From contig NZ_CAAGHK010000049.1 of assembly GCF_900769625.1 (NCBI RefSeq), positions 1 to 48,353 on the forward strand: 48,353 bases of DNA. Reading direction: 5' to 3'. The notes under the pieces are model-generated. The model saw only the letters and a list, made by a program, of their open reading frames with translations. It was not told the DNA's origin and did no database searches. This stretch comes from an uncultured Clostridium sp. (lineage in GTDB: Bacteria > Bacillota > Clostridia > Clostridiales > Clostridiaceae). The first letter of the stretch is position 1. Each line of letters starts with the position of its first letter. Made by a program: the position numbers and the translations under genes. Positions 1 through 7,605 of this stretch are shown here, one piece after another.

Positions 1-117
1 ATCGATATGAACGTTGAATTAATCACTCCAATCGCTATGGATGAAGGATTAAGATTCGCGATCAGAGAAGGTGGAAGAACTGTAGGTTCAGGAGTTGTTA
101 CTAGCATAGTTGAATAG
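1..117 (+). CDS. tuf: elongation factor Tu, 3' end (partial)
   Basis: The first 117 bases are an open frame entering from the left edge and ending at TAG. The 38 residues (ending GRTVGSGVVTSIVE) are the C-terminal beta-barrel of EF-Tu, the GTPase that delivers aminoacyl-tRNA to the ribosome. Only about a tenth of the protein lies in the window. A tuf gene just before the S10 operon is the usual bacterial str-S10 order, which supports the call. Confidence 0.95.
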   Translation: MDMNVELITPIAMDEGLRFAIREGGRTVGSGVVTSIVE

Positions 118-125
118 TAATAGCA

Positions 126-176
126 CACATCTTTGATGTGATTTAAAAAGCAGGGTTTTATCTCTGCTTTTTTTAT
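126..176 (+). terminator. intrinsic terminator after tuf
   Basis: Two hairpins follow the tuf stop. CACATC-TTT-GATGTG lies at 126-140. An AAAAAGCAG / CTGCTTTTT stem lies at 145-172 and runs into a T tract. The second is a standard intrinsic terminator. It separates the str operon from the S10 operon, which has its own promoter about 500 nt further on. Confidence 0.85.
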
Positions 177-179
177 ATA

Positions 180-660
180 CTTATAATTATTGAAATGTTG
201 ATTTTAAATATGGATGGAAACAAAATTTTAAATTTCAAAAGATAGAGTGTGATGCCTATTGTAATAAAATTAAAAATAAAATTTTAATTATTGATAGAAA
301 TTGAAAAACTATAAGGAAGTAAAGGTATTTTCAAATATAATGATAAAATCAAATAATTATATTTAAGGAAATGATAAAAAATAATATATTTAATATTTAT
401 AGATTGAAAGAAAAAACTATAAATGATAGAATGTAAGAAGTGTTTTCGTAAAAAATACTTATATATGTACGGATACGATAATTAAAATTTAGACTTTATA
501 TTATTTGAAAATTAATGAACAATTAAGCTTATATTTTTAATATGTTAATGAAAAAAATGGGCTAAAAACCTAAAAGAAATTATTGAATTTTTTATGAAAT
601 AACATTAAAATATAAAAAACAAATGAAATAAAAAATAAATTTGTAAAGTTAAAAAAAAGT
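180..660. other. AT-rich non-coding spacer between tuf and the S10 promoter
   Basis: About 480 bases of very AT-rich sequence without a reading frame that has a ribosome-binding site, without a strong hairpin and without a convincing promoter until 672. It acts at least as a spacer. A-rich stretches just before the promoter (around 590-670) could serve as an UP-type element, but this is inference. Confidence 0.6.
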
Positions 661-671
661 CTAAAAAAAAC

Positions 672-700
672 TTGAAAAGAATACAGAAGAATAGTATAAT
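672..700 (+). promoter_or_regulatory. sigma-A promoter of the S10 operon
   Basis: TTGAAA at 672-677 and a perfect TATAAT at 695-700 are separated by 17 bases and preceded by an A-rich stretch. Transcription would start near 706, leaving a leader of about 190 nt before rpsJ. Confidence 0.85.
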
Positions 701-706
701 AAAGAA

Positions 707-895
707 GTTGCATAGCATACAGCGAAGATTCAAGAGGTTGCCGGACTTCCGGGTAATTCTTGATGAGTAAGTCAGGATCTAGAATCCGACGACAGGGCTC
801 GTAAATTCGTTCTAGTAATCATGAAACACCTGGAACAGTTTACAGATAACCGCTGTTGTGCGTTAGAAGTAAAACGTACATAAAAAGGAGGGAAA
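707..895 (+). promoter_or_regulatory. structured 5' leader of the S10 operon
   Basis: The leader is visibly richer in G+C than the spacer before it and folds into successive hairpins. The first is 730-763, with outer stem TCAAGA/TCTTGA and inner CCGG-ACTT-CCGG stem extended by TTG/TAA pairs. The second is 771-790, GTC-A-GGAT paired with ATCC-GAC. The third pairs AACAG 834-838 with CTGTT 853-857. No T-run follows any of them, so a classical attenuator is not visible. In E. coli the S10 leader is bound by L4; a similar autoregulatory role here is inference. Confidence 0.65.
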
Positions 896-899
896 TGAA

Positions 900-1208
900 A
901 TGTCAAAGCAAAAAATAAGAATAAGATTAAAAGCTTTTGATCACACAATATTAGATCAATCTGCTGAAAAGATCGTTGAAACTGCAAAAACTTCAGGAGC
1001 TAAGGTTGTAGGTCCAGTACCACTACCAACTGAAAAAGATGTTGTTACAATATTAAGAGCGGTTCACAAATACAAAGATTCAAGAGAACAATTTGAAATC
1101 AGAACTCATAAGAGATTAATCGATATCGTTAATCCATCACCAAAAACTGTTGATGCTTTAATGAGATTAAATCTTCCAGCTGGTGTTGATATAGAAATCA
1201 AACTATAA
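900..1208 (+). CDS. rpsJ: 30S ribosomal protein S10
   Basis: A 102-residue protein of normal S10 length, beginning MSKQKIRIRLKAFDH and ending in the usual DIEIKL-type tail. S10 sits in the head of the small subunit and also acts in antitermination complexes as NusE. The ATG follows AAGGAGGG by a normal distance. It is the first gene of the S10 operon and lies directly behind the structured leader. A 74-nt spacer, containing a short palindrome, separates it from rplC. Confidence 0.98.
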   Translation: MSKQKIRIRLKAFDHTILDQSAEKIVETAKTSGAKVVGPVPLPTEKDVVTILRAVHKYKDSREQFEIRTHKRLIDIVNPSPKTVDALMRLNLPAGVDIEIKL

Positions 1209-1282
1209 TAAACTGGAAATTAATTAATACGACTATTTATGATTGAATTCAATCCGCTAATTAGTTTGGGAGGTGTAAATAC

Positions 1283-1912
1283 ATGAAAAAAGCTATAATA
1301 GGTAAGAAAATAGGGATGACTCAAATTTTCGATGAAAAAGGTAAAGTAGTTCCTGTAACTGTAGTTGAAGCTGGCCCATGTGTTGTTGTTCAAAAGAAAA
1401 CATTAGAAAATGATGGTTATGAAGCAATACAAGTTGGTTTCGAAGAAATAAGAGAAAAGTTAGCTAATAAGCCAAGAAAAGGTCAATTCGCTAAAGCAGG
1501 AGTTTCTGTAAGAAGAACTCTTAAAGAATTCAGATTAGAAGACGTAGCTTCATATGAAGTAGGTCAAGAAATAAAAGCTGATGTATTTGAAGCAGGAGAT
1601 AAAGTAGACGTATCTGCTGTATCAAAAGGTAAGGGATTCCAAGGCGCTATCAAGAGATGGAACCAACAAAGAGGACCTATGACTCACGGTTCTAAGTTCC
1701 ATAGAGCACCAGGTTCAATGGGAGCTTCATCAGATCCATCAAGAACATTCAAAAACAAGAGAATGCCAGGACATATGGGATCTGTTAATACAACAGTACT
1801 TAATTTACAAGTAGTTAAAGTAATAGCTGAAAAGAATTTAATACTAATCAAGGGTGGTATCCCAGGACCTAACAAAGGTACAGTAGTAATTAAAAACACA
1901 GTTAGAGCTTAA
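1283..1912 (+). CDS. rplC: 50S ribosomal protein L3
   Basis: 209 residues, the usual bacterial L3 length, starting MKKAIIGKKIGMTQIF. The glycine-rich loop HGSKFHRAPGSMGAS that reaches toward the peptidyl-transferase centre is intact. L3 is an early-assembly 23S rRNA binder. The start follows GGGAGGTG. rplD begins 25 nt downstream behind its own AAGGAGG. Confidence 0.98.
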   Translation: MKKAIIGKKIGMTQIFDEKGKVVPVTVVEAGPCVVVQKKTLENDGYEAIQVGFEEIREKLANKPRKGQFAKAGVSVRRTLKEFRLEDVASYEVGQEIKADVFEAGDKVDVSAVSKGKGFQGAIKRWNQQRGPMTHGSKFHRAPGSMGASSDPSRTFKNKRMPGHMGSVNTTVLNLQVVKVIAEKNLILIKGGIPGPNKGTVVIKNTVRA

Positions 1913-1937
1913 TTAGTGAAGAAAGGAGGAAATTAGA

Positions 1938-2558
1938 ATGCCTACAGTAGGAGTATATAATATAGAAGGAAAAAAAGTTTCAGATATGGAACTTAACGAA
2001 AGCGTATTCGCAACTGAAGTTAACCAATATGCATTACACCAAGTAGTAGTTGCATTATTAGCTAACAAGAGACAAGGAACTCAATCAACTAAGACTAGAT
2101 CTGAAGTTAGAGGAGGCGGAATCAAACCTTGGAGACAAAAGGGAACTGGAAGAGCAAGACAAGGTTCTATCAGAGCACCTCAATGGATCAAGGGTGGTAT
2201 TGTATTCGCACCAAAGCCAAGAGATTACAGAGTTTCTACTCCAAAGAGTATGAGAAAGGTAGCTATGAAGTCTGCTTTAACTAGCAAAGTTCAAGACAAT
2301 TCAATGATCGTTCTTGAATCATTAAACTTCGAAGCTCCAAAGACTAAAAATGTAGTAGCAATGTTAAATGCATTAGAAGCACCTAAGGCTTTAATCATCA
2401 CTGCAGAATCAAATGAAGCTGTATACAAATCAGCTAGAAACATCCAAGGAGTAAGTGTTATTCCAGCAAACAACATCAACGTTTATGATTTATTAAAATA
2501 TGATAAAGTAATCATGACTAAAGATGCTGTATCAAAAATTGAGGAGGTGTACGCATAA
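1938..2558 (+). CDS. rplD: 50S ribosomal protein L4
   Basis: 206 residues with the L4 extended loop (QKGTGRARQGSIRAPQW) that lines the peptide exit tunnel. L4 is the autoregulator of the S10 operon in E. coli, so it is the first candidate ligand for the leader at 707-895; that link is inferred. The stop overlaps the rplW start by one base, giving translational coupling. Confidence 0.98.
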   Translation: MPTVGVYNIEGKKVSDMELNESVFATEVNQYALHQVVVALLANKRQGTQSTKTRSEVRGGGIKPWRQKGTGRARQGSIRAPQWIKGGIVFAPKPRDYRVSTPKSMRKVAMKSALTSKVQDNSMIVLESLNFEAPKTKNVVAMLNALEAPKALIITAESNEAVYKSARNIQGVSVIPANNINVYDLLKYDKVIMTKDAVSKIEEVYA

Positions 2559-2854
2559 TGAAATTAACAAGCCATGATATAATCAGAAAGCCAGTTATAA
2601 CTGAAAAGACTATGGCATCTATGGCCGACAAAAAGTACACTTTCATAGTTCATGCTGATGCAAACAAATCTCAAATAAAGAGAGCTGTGGAAGAAGTATT
2701 CAACGTAACAGTTGAAGCTGTTAATACTATAAACGGTTTAGGAAAAACTAAGAGAATGGGCGTACATGTAGGAAAGAGAGCTGACTACAAGAAAGCTATC
2801 GTTACTTTAAAAGAAGATAGCAACGCAATTGAATTCTTCGAAGGAATGCAATAG
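2558..2854 (+). CDS. rplW: 50S ribosomal protein L23
   Basis: 98 residues, normal L23 length, with the N-terminal DIIRKPVITEKTM motif. L23 lies at the tunnel exit and is the docking site for trigger factor and SRP. The ATG overlaps the rplD stop by one base, and GAGGAGGTG at the end of rplD provides the ribosome-binding site. A 64-nt spacer with a hairpin follows before rplB. Confidence 0.98.
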   Translation: MKLTSHDIIRKPVITEKTMASMADKKYTFIVHADANKSQIKRAVEEVFNVTVEAVNTINGLGKTKRMGVHVGKRADYKKAIVTLKEDSNAIEFFEGMQ

Positions 2855-2872
2855 TATTATCAAAGCCATTAT

Positions 2873-2888
2873 TGGTGAATAATCACCA
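2873..2888 (+). other. hairpin in the rplW-rplB spacer
   Basis: TGGTGA-ATAA-TCACCA forms a six-base-pair stem with a four-base loop, 31 nt before the rplB start and upstream of its GAAGGAGGG. There is no T-run, so it is not a terminator. It may affect mRNA processing or re-initiation; that role is not established. Confidence 0.6.
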
Positions 2889-2918
2889 GAGAAGCTTAAA
2901 GAAGGAGGGAATTTTACA

Positions 2919-3749
2919 ATGGCAGTTAAAAAGTTTAACCCTATAACACCATCAAGAAGACAAATGACTATGGCTACATTTGAAGAAATAACTTCACAAT
3001 CACCAGAAAAGTCACTTCTTGTTGCTTTAAAGAGCAAAGCAGGTAGAAATGCTCAAGGTAAAATCACTGTTAGACATCGTGGTGGCGGTGCTAAGAGAAA
3101 ATATAGAATTATCGATTTCAAGAGAAATAAGGATGGTATTCCAGCAAAGGTTGCTACAATAGAATACGATCCAAACAGAACAGCATACATAGCTTTAGTT
3201 GTATATGCGGATGGAGAAAAGAGATACATTCTTGCACCAGCTGGATTAAAAGTTGGAGATGTAATTGAATCAGGAGCAAATGCTGATATCAAAGCAGGTA
3301 ATGCTCTTCCATTAAAGAACATACCAGTAGGTACAGTAATTCACAATATCGAATTACAAAAAGGAAAAGGTGGTCAATTAGTTAGAGCTGCAGGTAACTC
3401 AGCACAATTAATGGCTAAAGAAGGTGATTACGCTACTCTTAGATTACCATCAGGTGAAATGAGATACGTAAGAATCGAATGTAGAGCTACAATTGGAACA
3501 CTTTCAAATGCTACTAACGATATCGTTAATATCGGTAAAGCTGGTAGAAAGAGACACATGGGATGGAGACCAACAGTAAGAGGTTCTGTTATGAACCCTA
3601 ACGATCACCCTCACGGTGGTGGTGAAGGTAAGTCACCAATCGGTAGACCAAGTCCAGTTACTCCATGGGGTAAACCAGCACTTGGATACAAGACTAGAAA
3701 GACTAAGAAGTATTCTGATAGATTTATTATCAAAGATAGAAGAAAATAG
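2919..3749 (+). CDS. rplB: 50S ribosomal protein L2
   Basis: 276 residues, full length, starting MAVKKFNPITPSRRQMT. The conserved C-terminal segment MNPNDHPHGGGEGKSP, needed for peptidyl transferase and subunit association, is intact, as is GRPSPVTPWGKPALG. L2 binds domain IV of 23S rRNA. The start follows GAAGGAGGG. It is followed by an unusually structured 62-nt spacer before rpsS. Confidence 0.98.
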   Translation: MAVKKFNPITPSRRQMTMATFEEITSQSPEKSLLVALKSKAGRNAQGKITVRHRGGGAKRKYRIIDFKRNKDGIPAKVATIEYDPNRTAYIALVVYADGEKRYILAPAGLKVGDVIESGANADIKAGNALPLKNIPVGTVIHNIELQKGKGGQLVRAAGNSAQLMAKEGDYATLRLPSGEMRYVRIECRATIGTLSNATNDIVNIGKAGRKRHMGWRPTVRGSVMNPNDHPHGGGEGKSPIGRPSPVTPWGKPALGYKTRKTKKYSDRFIIKDRRK

Positions 3750-3750
3750 T

Positions 3751-3798
3751 GTGAGGAGAATGAATTCTCTTCACAGCTAGGACTTCGTATTTATGAAG
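3751..3798 (+). other. two hairpins in the rplB-rpsS spacer
   Basis: GTGAGGAGAAT (3751-3761) pairs with ATTCTCTTCAC (3764-3774) over 11 pairs, including one G-T. A second hairpin, CTTCGT-ATTT-ATGAAG (3783-3798), ends inside the GAAGGGAGG ribosome-binding site of rpsS. Neither has a T-run. They fill almost the whole 62-nt spacer, which suggests a role in mRNA processing or control of S19 translation; this is inference. Confidence 0.65.
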
Positions 3799-3811
3799 GG
3801 AGGCATATTTA

Positions 3812-4084
3812 GTGAGTAGATCAACAAAAAAAGCACCTTTTGTTCATGAAGGACTTTTCAAAAAGATAGAAGAAATGAACGCAAGTGGAGATAAAAAGGT
3901 TGTAAAGACTTGGTCAAGAAGTTCAACAATCTTCCCACAATTCATAGGACACACAATTGCAGTTCATGATGGAAGAAAACACGTACCTGTATATGTATCA
4001 GAAGATATGGTTGGCCATAAGTTAGGTGAATTCGTATTAACTAGAACTTATAAAGGTCACGACGACAAAACATCAAAGAGATAG
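3812..4084 (+). CDS. rpsS: 30S ribosomal protein S19
   Basis: 90 residues, S19 length, beginning MSRSTKKAPFVHEGLFKKI and including the conserved TIFPQFIGHTIAVHDGRKHVPVY region (23 residues, typical of S19). S19 sits in the 30S head and forms a heterodimer with S13. The start is GTG, served by GAAGGGAGG, part of which lies in the 3783-3798 hairpin. Confidence 0.97.
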   Translation: MSRSTKKAPFVHEGLFKKIEEMNASGDKKVVKTWSRSSTIFPQFIGHTIAVHDGRKHVPVYVSEDMVGHKLGEFVLTRTYKGHDDKTSKR

Positions 4085-4105
4085 CCTGGAAAGGAGGATC
4101 ATTAA

Positions 4106-4441
4106 ATGGAAGCTAGAGCTATAGCAAAATATGTTAGAATGTCTCCAACAAAGGTAGGAGTAGTTCTTGATTTAATCAGAGGAAAAAATGTTAATGAAGC
4201 TTTTGCTATTTTACAATACACTCCAAGAGAAGCAGCAGTAGTAATTAACAAAGTATTAAAATCAGCTGTTGCAAACGCAGAAAACAATTTAGAATTAAAT
4301 GCTGATAACTTATATGTTTCTGAATGTTTCGTAGGTCAAGGGTCAACATTAAAGAGATTCCAACCACACGCACAAGGTAGAGCATTTAAAATATTAAAGA
4401 AAACAAGCAATATAACAGTAGTTGTTAAAGAAAGAGCTTAG
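4106..4441 (+). CDS. rplV: 50S ribosomal protein L22
   Basis: 111 residues, normal L22 length. L22 contacts all six domains of 23S rRNA, and its beta-hairpin (around LKRFQPHAQGRAFKI) lines the exit tunnel constriction; changes there give macrolide resistance. The start ATG follows AAAGGAGG. It is tightly spaced between rpsS and rpsC. Confidence 0.98.
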   Translation: MEARAIAKYVRMSPTKVGVVLDLIRGKNVNEAFAILQYTPREAAVVINKVLKSAVANAENNLELNADNLYVSECFVGQGSTLKRFQPHAQGRAFKILKKTSNITVVVKERA

Positions 4442-4464
4442 TTTATAGAAGGAGGGAAACGCAA

Positions 4465-5133
4465 GTGGGTCAAAAAGTAAATCCTCACGGCCTTAGAGTA
4501 GGTGTCATCAAGGGATGGGATGCAAAATGGTATGCTAACAAAAAGAATTTTGCAGACAATCTTGTAGAAGATAACAAGATAAGAAAATTTGTTAAAAAAG
4601 AACTATTCTCAGCTGGGATTTCTAAAGTAGAAATCGAAAGAGCTGCTAAGAGAGTTAAATTAAACATACACACAGCTAAACCTGGAGTAATTATAGGTAA
4701 AGGTGGAGCAGGAATTGAAGCTTTAAAAGCTAAATTAACTTCATTCGTAAGCAACAAGAACGTGTTAATAAACATCGTTGAAGTTAAGAACGCTGAAGCT
4801 GATGCTCAATTAATGGCTGAAAACATCGCAGCACAATTAGAAAAGAGAATATCATTCAGAAGAGCTATGAAGCAAACAATGCAAAGAGCTATGAAACATG
4901 GTATTAAAGGTGTTAAAACTGCATGTTCAGGAAGATTAGGCGGAGCTGAAATCGCTAGAACTGAACAATATCATGAAGGAACAATTCCACTACAAACATT
5001 AAGAGCTGATATCGATTATGGATTTGCAGAAGCAGATACTACATACGGTAAAATCGGAGTTAAAGTTTGGGTTTACAATGGAGAAGTTCTTCCAACTAGA
5101 AAAGTAGTAGAAAAGGAAGAGGCTAACGCATAG
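4465..5133 (+). CDS. rpsC: 30S ribosomal protein S3
   Basis: 222 residues starting at a GTG served by GAAGGAGGG. The KH domain carries the GXXG loop in PGVIIGKGGAGIEALK, which binds single-stranded RNA. S3 helps form the mRNA entry tunnel and helicase site of the 30S subunit. The family-typical C-terminal domain (EVLPTRKVVEKEE) is present. Confidence 0.98.
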   Translation: MGQKVNPHGLRVGVIKGWDAKWYANKKNFADNLVEDNKIRKFVKKELFSAGISKVEIERAAKRVKLNIHTAKPGVIIGKGGAGIEALKAKLTSFVSNKNVLINIVEVKNAEADAQLMAENIAAQLEKRISFRRAMKQTMQRAMKHGIKGVKTACSGRLGGAEIARTEQYHEGTIPLQTLRADIDYGFAEADTTYGKIGVKVWVYNGEVLPTRKVVEKEEANA

Positions 5134-5158
5134 GAGCAAAGGAAAGGAGGAATAAATC

Positions 5159-5593
5159 ATGTTAATGCCTAAGAGAGTTAAACATCGTAAGGTACAACGT
5201 GGTAGAATGAAAGGTAAGGCTACTAGAGGTAATTTCTTAGCTTATGGAGATTACGGAATACAAGCACAAACTTGTGGATGGATTACTAGTAACCAAATAG
5301 AATCTGCCAGAATTGCTATCAATAGATACATCAAAAGAGGAGGAAAACTTTGGATAAAGATTTTCCCAGATAAGCCAGTTACTGAAAAACCAGCTGAAAC
5401 AAGAATGGGTTCAGGTAAAGGTTCACCAGAATACTGGGTTGCAGTAGTTAAACCAGGTAGAGTATTATTCGAATTATCTGGAGTTGCAGAAGATACTGCA
5501 AGAGAAGCAATGAGACTTGCTTCACATAAACTTCCTGTAAAAACAAAGTTTGTTACAAAGAGAGATTTTGAGGAAATGGGTGGTGAAAGATAA
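5159..5593 (+). CDS. rplP: 50S ribosomal protein L16
   Basis: 144 residues beginning MLMPKRVKHRKVQRGRMKG, the form usual in clostridia. An alternative ATG two codons later would give MPKRVKH, but the AAAGGAGG fits the first ATG (8-nt gap). L16 organises the A-site tRNA region and is needed for peptidyl transferase. Its stop overlaps the rpmC start by one base. Confidence 0.98.
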   Translation: MLMPKRVKHRKVQRGRMKGKATRGNFLAYGDYGIQAQTCGWITSNQIESARIAINRYIKRGGKLWIKIFPDKPVTEKPAETRMGSGKGSPEYWVAVVKPGRVLFELSGVAEDTAREAMRLASHKLPVKTKFVTKRDFEEMGGER

Positions 5594-5805
5594 TGAAGGC
5601 TAGAGAATTAAAAGAATTAAAATCAAGCAATCCTCAAGAATTAGCAGTTAAGTTAGGAGATCTTAAAGGAGAGTTATTCAACTTAAGATTCCAGTTAGCT
5701 ACAGGACAATTAGAAAATCCAATGAGAATAAGAGAAGTTAAGAAGTCTATAGCCCAAATAAAAACCATCTTAAGAGAAGAAGAATTAAGAGCATTGGAAC
5801 AATAA
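5593..5805 (+). CDS. rpmC: 50S ribosomal protein L29
   Basis: 70 residues, helical, with the conserved LFNLRFQLATGQLENPMRI segment. L29 lies near the tunnel exit beside L23. The ATG shares one base with the rplP stop, so translation is probably coupled. Confidence 0.97.
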   Translation: MKARELKELKSSNPQELAVKLGDLKGELFNLRFQLATGQLENPMRIREVKKSIAQIKTILREEELRALEQ

Positions 5806-5828
5806 GAGTTGGAAGGAGGTATTTCCTA

Positions 5829-6083
5829 ATGGAAAGAGCTTTAAGAAAAAAGAGAATCGGTAGAGTTGTTTCTGATAAAATGGAAAAGACTATCGTAGTT
5901 GCAGTTGAAACTAAGGTAAGACATCCACTATACGGAAAAACTGTTAATAGAACTACTAAGTTCAAAGTTCATGATGAAAATAATGAAGCTAAAATTAATG
6001 ATAGAGTATCAATAATGGAAACTAGACCTTTATCTAAAGATAAGAGATGGAGACTTGTTGAAATAGTTGAAAAAGCTAAATAA
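5829..6083 (+). CDS. rpsQ: 30S ribosomal protein S17
   Basis: 84 residues with the OB-fold signatures GRVVSDKMEKTIVVAVE and IMETRPLSKDKRWRLVEI. S17 is a primary binder of 16S rRNA 5' domain. The ATG follows GGAAGGAGG. It is followed by rplN after 28 nt. Confidence 0.98.
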   Translation: MERALRKKRIGRVVSDKMEKTIVVAVETKVRHPLYGKTVNRTTKFKVHDENNEAKINDRVSIMETRPLSKDKRWRLVEIVEKAK

Positions 6084-6111
6084 GCGTTAAAGCTGAAAGG
6101 AGGGTAATTCA

Positions 6112-6480
6112 ATGATACAACAACAAACATTATTAAAGGTTGCTGATAATTCTGGTGCAAAGGAAATCATGTGTATCAGAGTATTAGGTGGATCTAAGAG
6201 AAAGTTTGGTAACATCGGAGATGTTATAGTAGCTAGTGTTAAAAGTGCAACACCAGGTGGAGTTGTTAAAAAAGGTGAAGTTGTTAAGGCAGTTGTAGTA
6301 AGATCAGTTAAAGGTGTAAGAAGAGCGGATGGTTCATACATCAAATTCGACGAAAACGCTGCAGTTATAATCAAAGAAGATAAGCAACCAAGAGGAACTC
6401 GTATTTTCGGACCTGTTGCTAGGGAGCTAAGAGATAAAGAATTTAACAAAATATTATCATTAGCACCAGAAGTTCTATAA
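6112..6480 (+). CDS. rplN: 50S ribosomal protein L14
   Basis: 122 residues, the near-invariant L14 length, starting MIQQQTLLKVADNSGAKE. L14 makes intersubunit bridges and is the target of the silencing factor RsfS. The start follows GAAAGGAGGG. The stop lies right before the SD of rplX. Confidence 0.98.
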   Translation: MIQQQTLLKVADNSGAKEIMCIRVLGGSKRKFGNIGDVIVASVKSATPGGVVKKGEVVKAVVVRSVKGVRRADGSYIKFDENAAVIIKEDKQPRGTRIFGPVARELRDKEFNKILSLAPEVL

Positions 6481-6495
6481 GAGGAGGTGGCTAAC

Positions 6496-6810
6496 TTGAA
6501 GATACATGTAAGAAAGAATGATACAGTTATTGTCGTTTCTGGTAAAGATAAGGGCAAGACTGGTGAAGTTTTAAAAGCATATCCAAAGACAGGAAAGGTT
6601 CTTGTTCAAGGAGTTAATATAGTAAAGAAACATCAAAAAGCTAACAGAAGTCAACTTGAAAGCGCTATAATTGAAAAAGAAGCAGCTATCAATAGTTCAA
6701 AAGTTATGTTATATTGTAACAAGTGCAAAAATGCAACTAGAATTAGAAACAAAGTCTTAGAAGACGGTTCTAAAGTAAGAGTTTGCAAAAAATGCGGAGA
6801 AACATTCTAA
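6496..6810 (+). CDS. rplX: 50S ribosomal protein L24 (TTG start)
   Basis: 104 residues beginning MKIHVRKNDTVIVVSGKDKG, with the KOW motif of L24 and a C-terminal CNKC...CKKC zinc-ribbon-like segment (present in many clostridial L24 proteins). A longer frame opens at GTG 6487, but that codon overlaps the GAGGAGG sequence at 6481-6487 and would leave no spacing. TTG 6496 sits 8 nt after it and gives the usual N terminus. L24 nucleates 50S assembly. Confidence 0.93.
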   Translation: MKIHVRKNDTVIVVSGKDKGKTGEVLKAYPKTGKVLVQGVNIVKKHQKANRSQLESAIIEKEAAINSSKVMLYCNKCKNATRIRNKVLEDGSKVRVCKKCGETF

Positions 6811-6832
6811 TTTTTGAAAGGAGGTAACTAAT

Positions 6833-7372
6833 ATGACAAGACTTCAAGAAAAATACGTAAAAGAAGTAGTTCCAGCTATGATCGAAAAGTTCGGATACAA
6901 AAACATAATGGAAGTTCCAAAGCTAGAAAAAATCGTAATCAACATGGGAGTTGGAGAAGCTAAAGAAAACCAAAAGGTTTTAGAATCAGCAGTTGCTGAC
7001 TTAACTCTAATCGCAGGTCAAAAGCCTATTTTAACTAGAGCTAAGAAATCTGTCGCTAACTTCAAAATTAGAGAAAACATGGCATTAGGATGCAAGGTTA
7101 CTCTAAGAAAAGCTAAAATGTTCGAGTTCGCTGATAAATTAATGAGCATCGCTTTACCAAGAGTTAGAGACTTCAGAGGAGTTTCAAGCAAAGCTTTTGA
7201 CGGTAGAGGAAACTATTCATTAGGAATTAAAGAACAATTAATATTCCCAGAAATCGAATATGATAAAATAGATAAAGTAAGAGGAATGGATATAATCTTC
7301 GTAACATCAGCTAACACTGATGAAGAAGCTAGGGAATTATTAAGATTCCTTGGAATGCCATTCGCTCAATAA
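6833..7372 (+). CDS. rplE: 50S ribosomal protein L5
   Basis: 179 residues, standard length, with MGVGEAKENQK and the P-site loop region RGNYSLGIKEQLIFPEI. L5 binds 5S rRNA and contacts S13 and P-site tRNA. The ATG follows GAAAGGAGG. Confidence 0.98.
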   Translation: MTRLQEKYVKEVVPAMIEKFGYKNIMEVPKLEKIVINMGVGEAKENQKVLESAVADLTLIAGQKPILTRAKKSVANFKIRENMALGCKVTLRKAKMFEFADKLMSIALPRVRDFRGVSSKAFDGRGNYSLGIKEQLIFPEIEYDKIDKVRGMDIIFVTSANTDEEARELLRFLGMPFAQ

Positions 7373-7388
7373 TTAAGGAGGGAACACA

Positions 7389-7574
7389 ATGGCACGTAAG
7401 GCTATAATTGAAAAGTGGAGCAAAACTCCTAAATATAAAACTAGAGCTTATACAAGATGTAGAATATGTGGAAGACCACATGCTGTATTAAAGAAATACG
7501 GAGTATGCCGTATTTGTTTTAGAGAACTTGCGTATAAGGGCGAAATTCCAGGTTGTAGAAAAGCATCTTGGTAA
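7389..7574 (+). CDS. rpsN: 30S ribosomal protein S14, zinc-binding type
   Basis: 61 residues, the short zinc-containing S14 form. CRIC and CRIC pairs (Cys24, 27, 40, 43) make the zinc site. S14 is a late 30S head protein and lies between L5 and S8 as in other Firmicutes. Many Firmicutes carry a zinc-free paralogue elsewhere, used under zinc limitation; none is in this window. Confidence 0.97.
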   Translation: MARKAIIEKWSKTPKYKTRAYTRCRICGRPHAVLKKYGVCRICFRELAYKGEIPGCRKASW

Positions 7575-7605
7575 TATAACAATGTAACGAAAGGAGGCAC
7601 ATTAA

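Noticed and set aside
772..987. Minus-strand frame across the S10 leader
   Set aside because: Overlaps the structured leader and rpsJ start; no SD and no family resemblance.
6087..6557. Minus-strand frame of 156 codons
   Set aside because: Lies antisense to rplN and part of rplX, has no SD, and reflects codon bias of the real genes.
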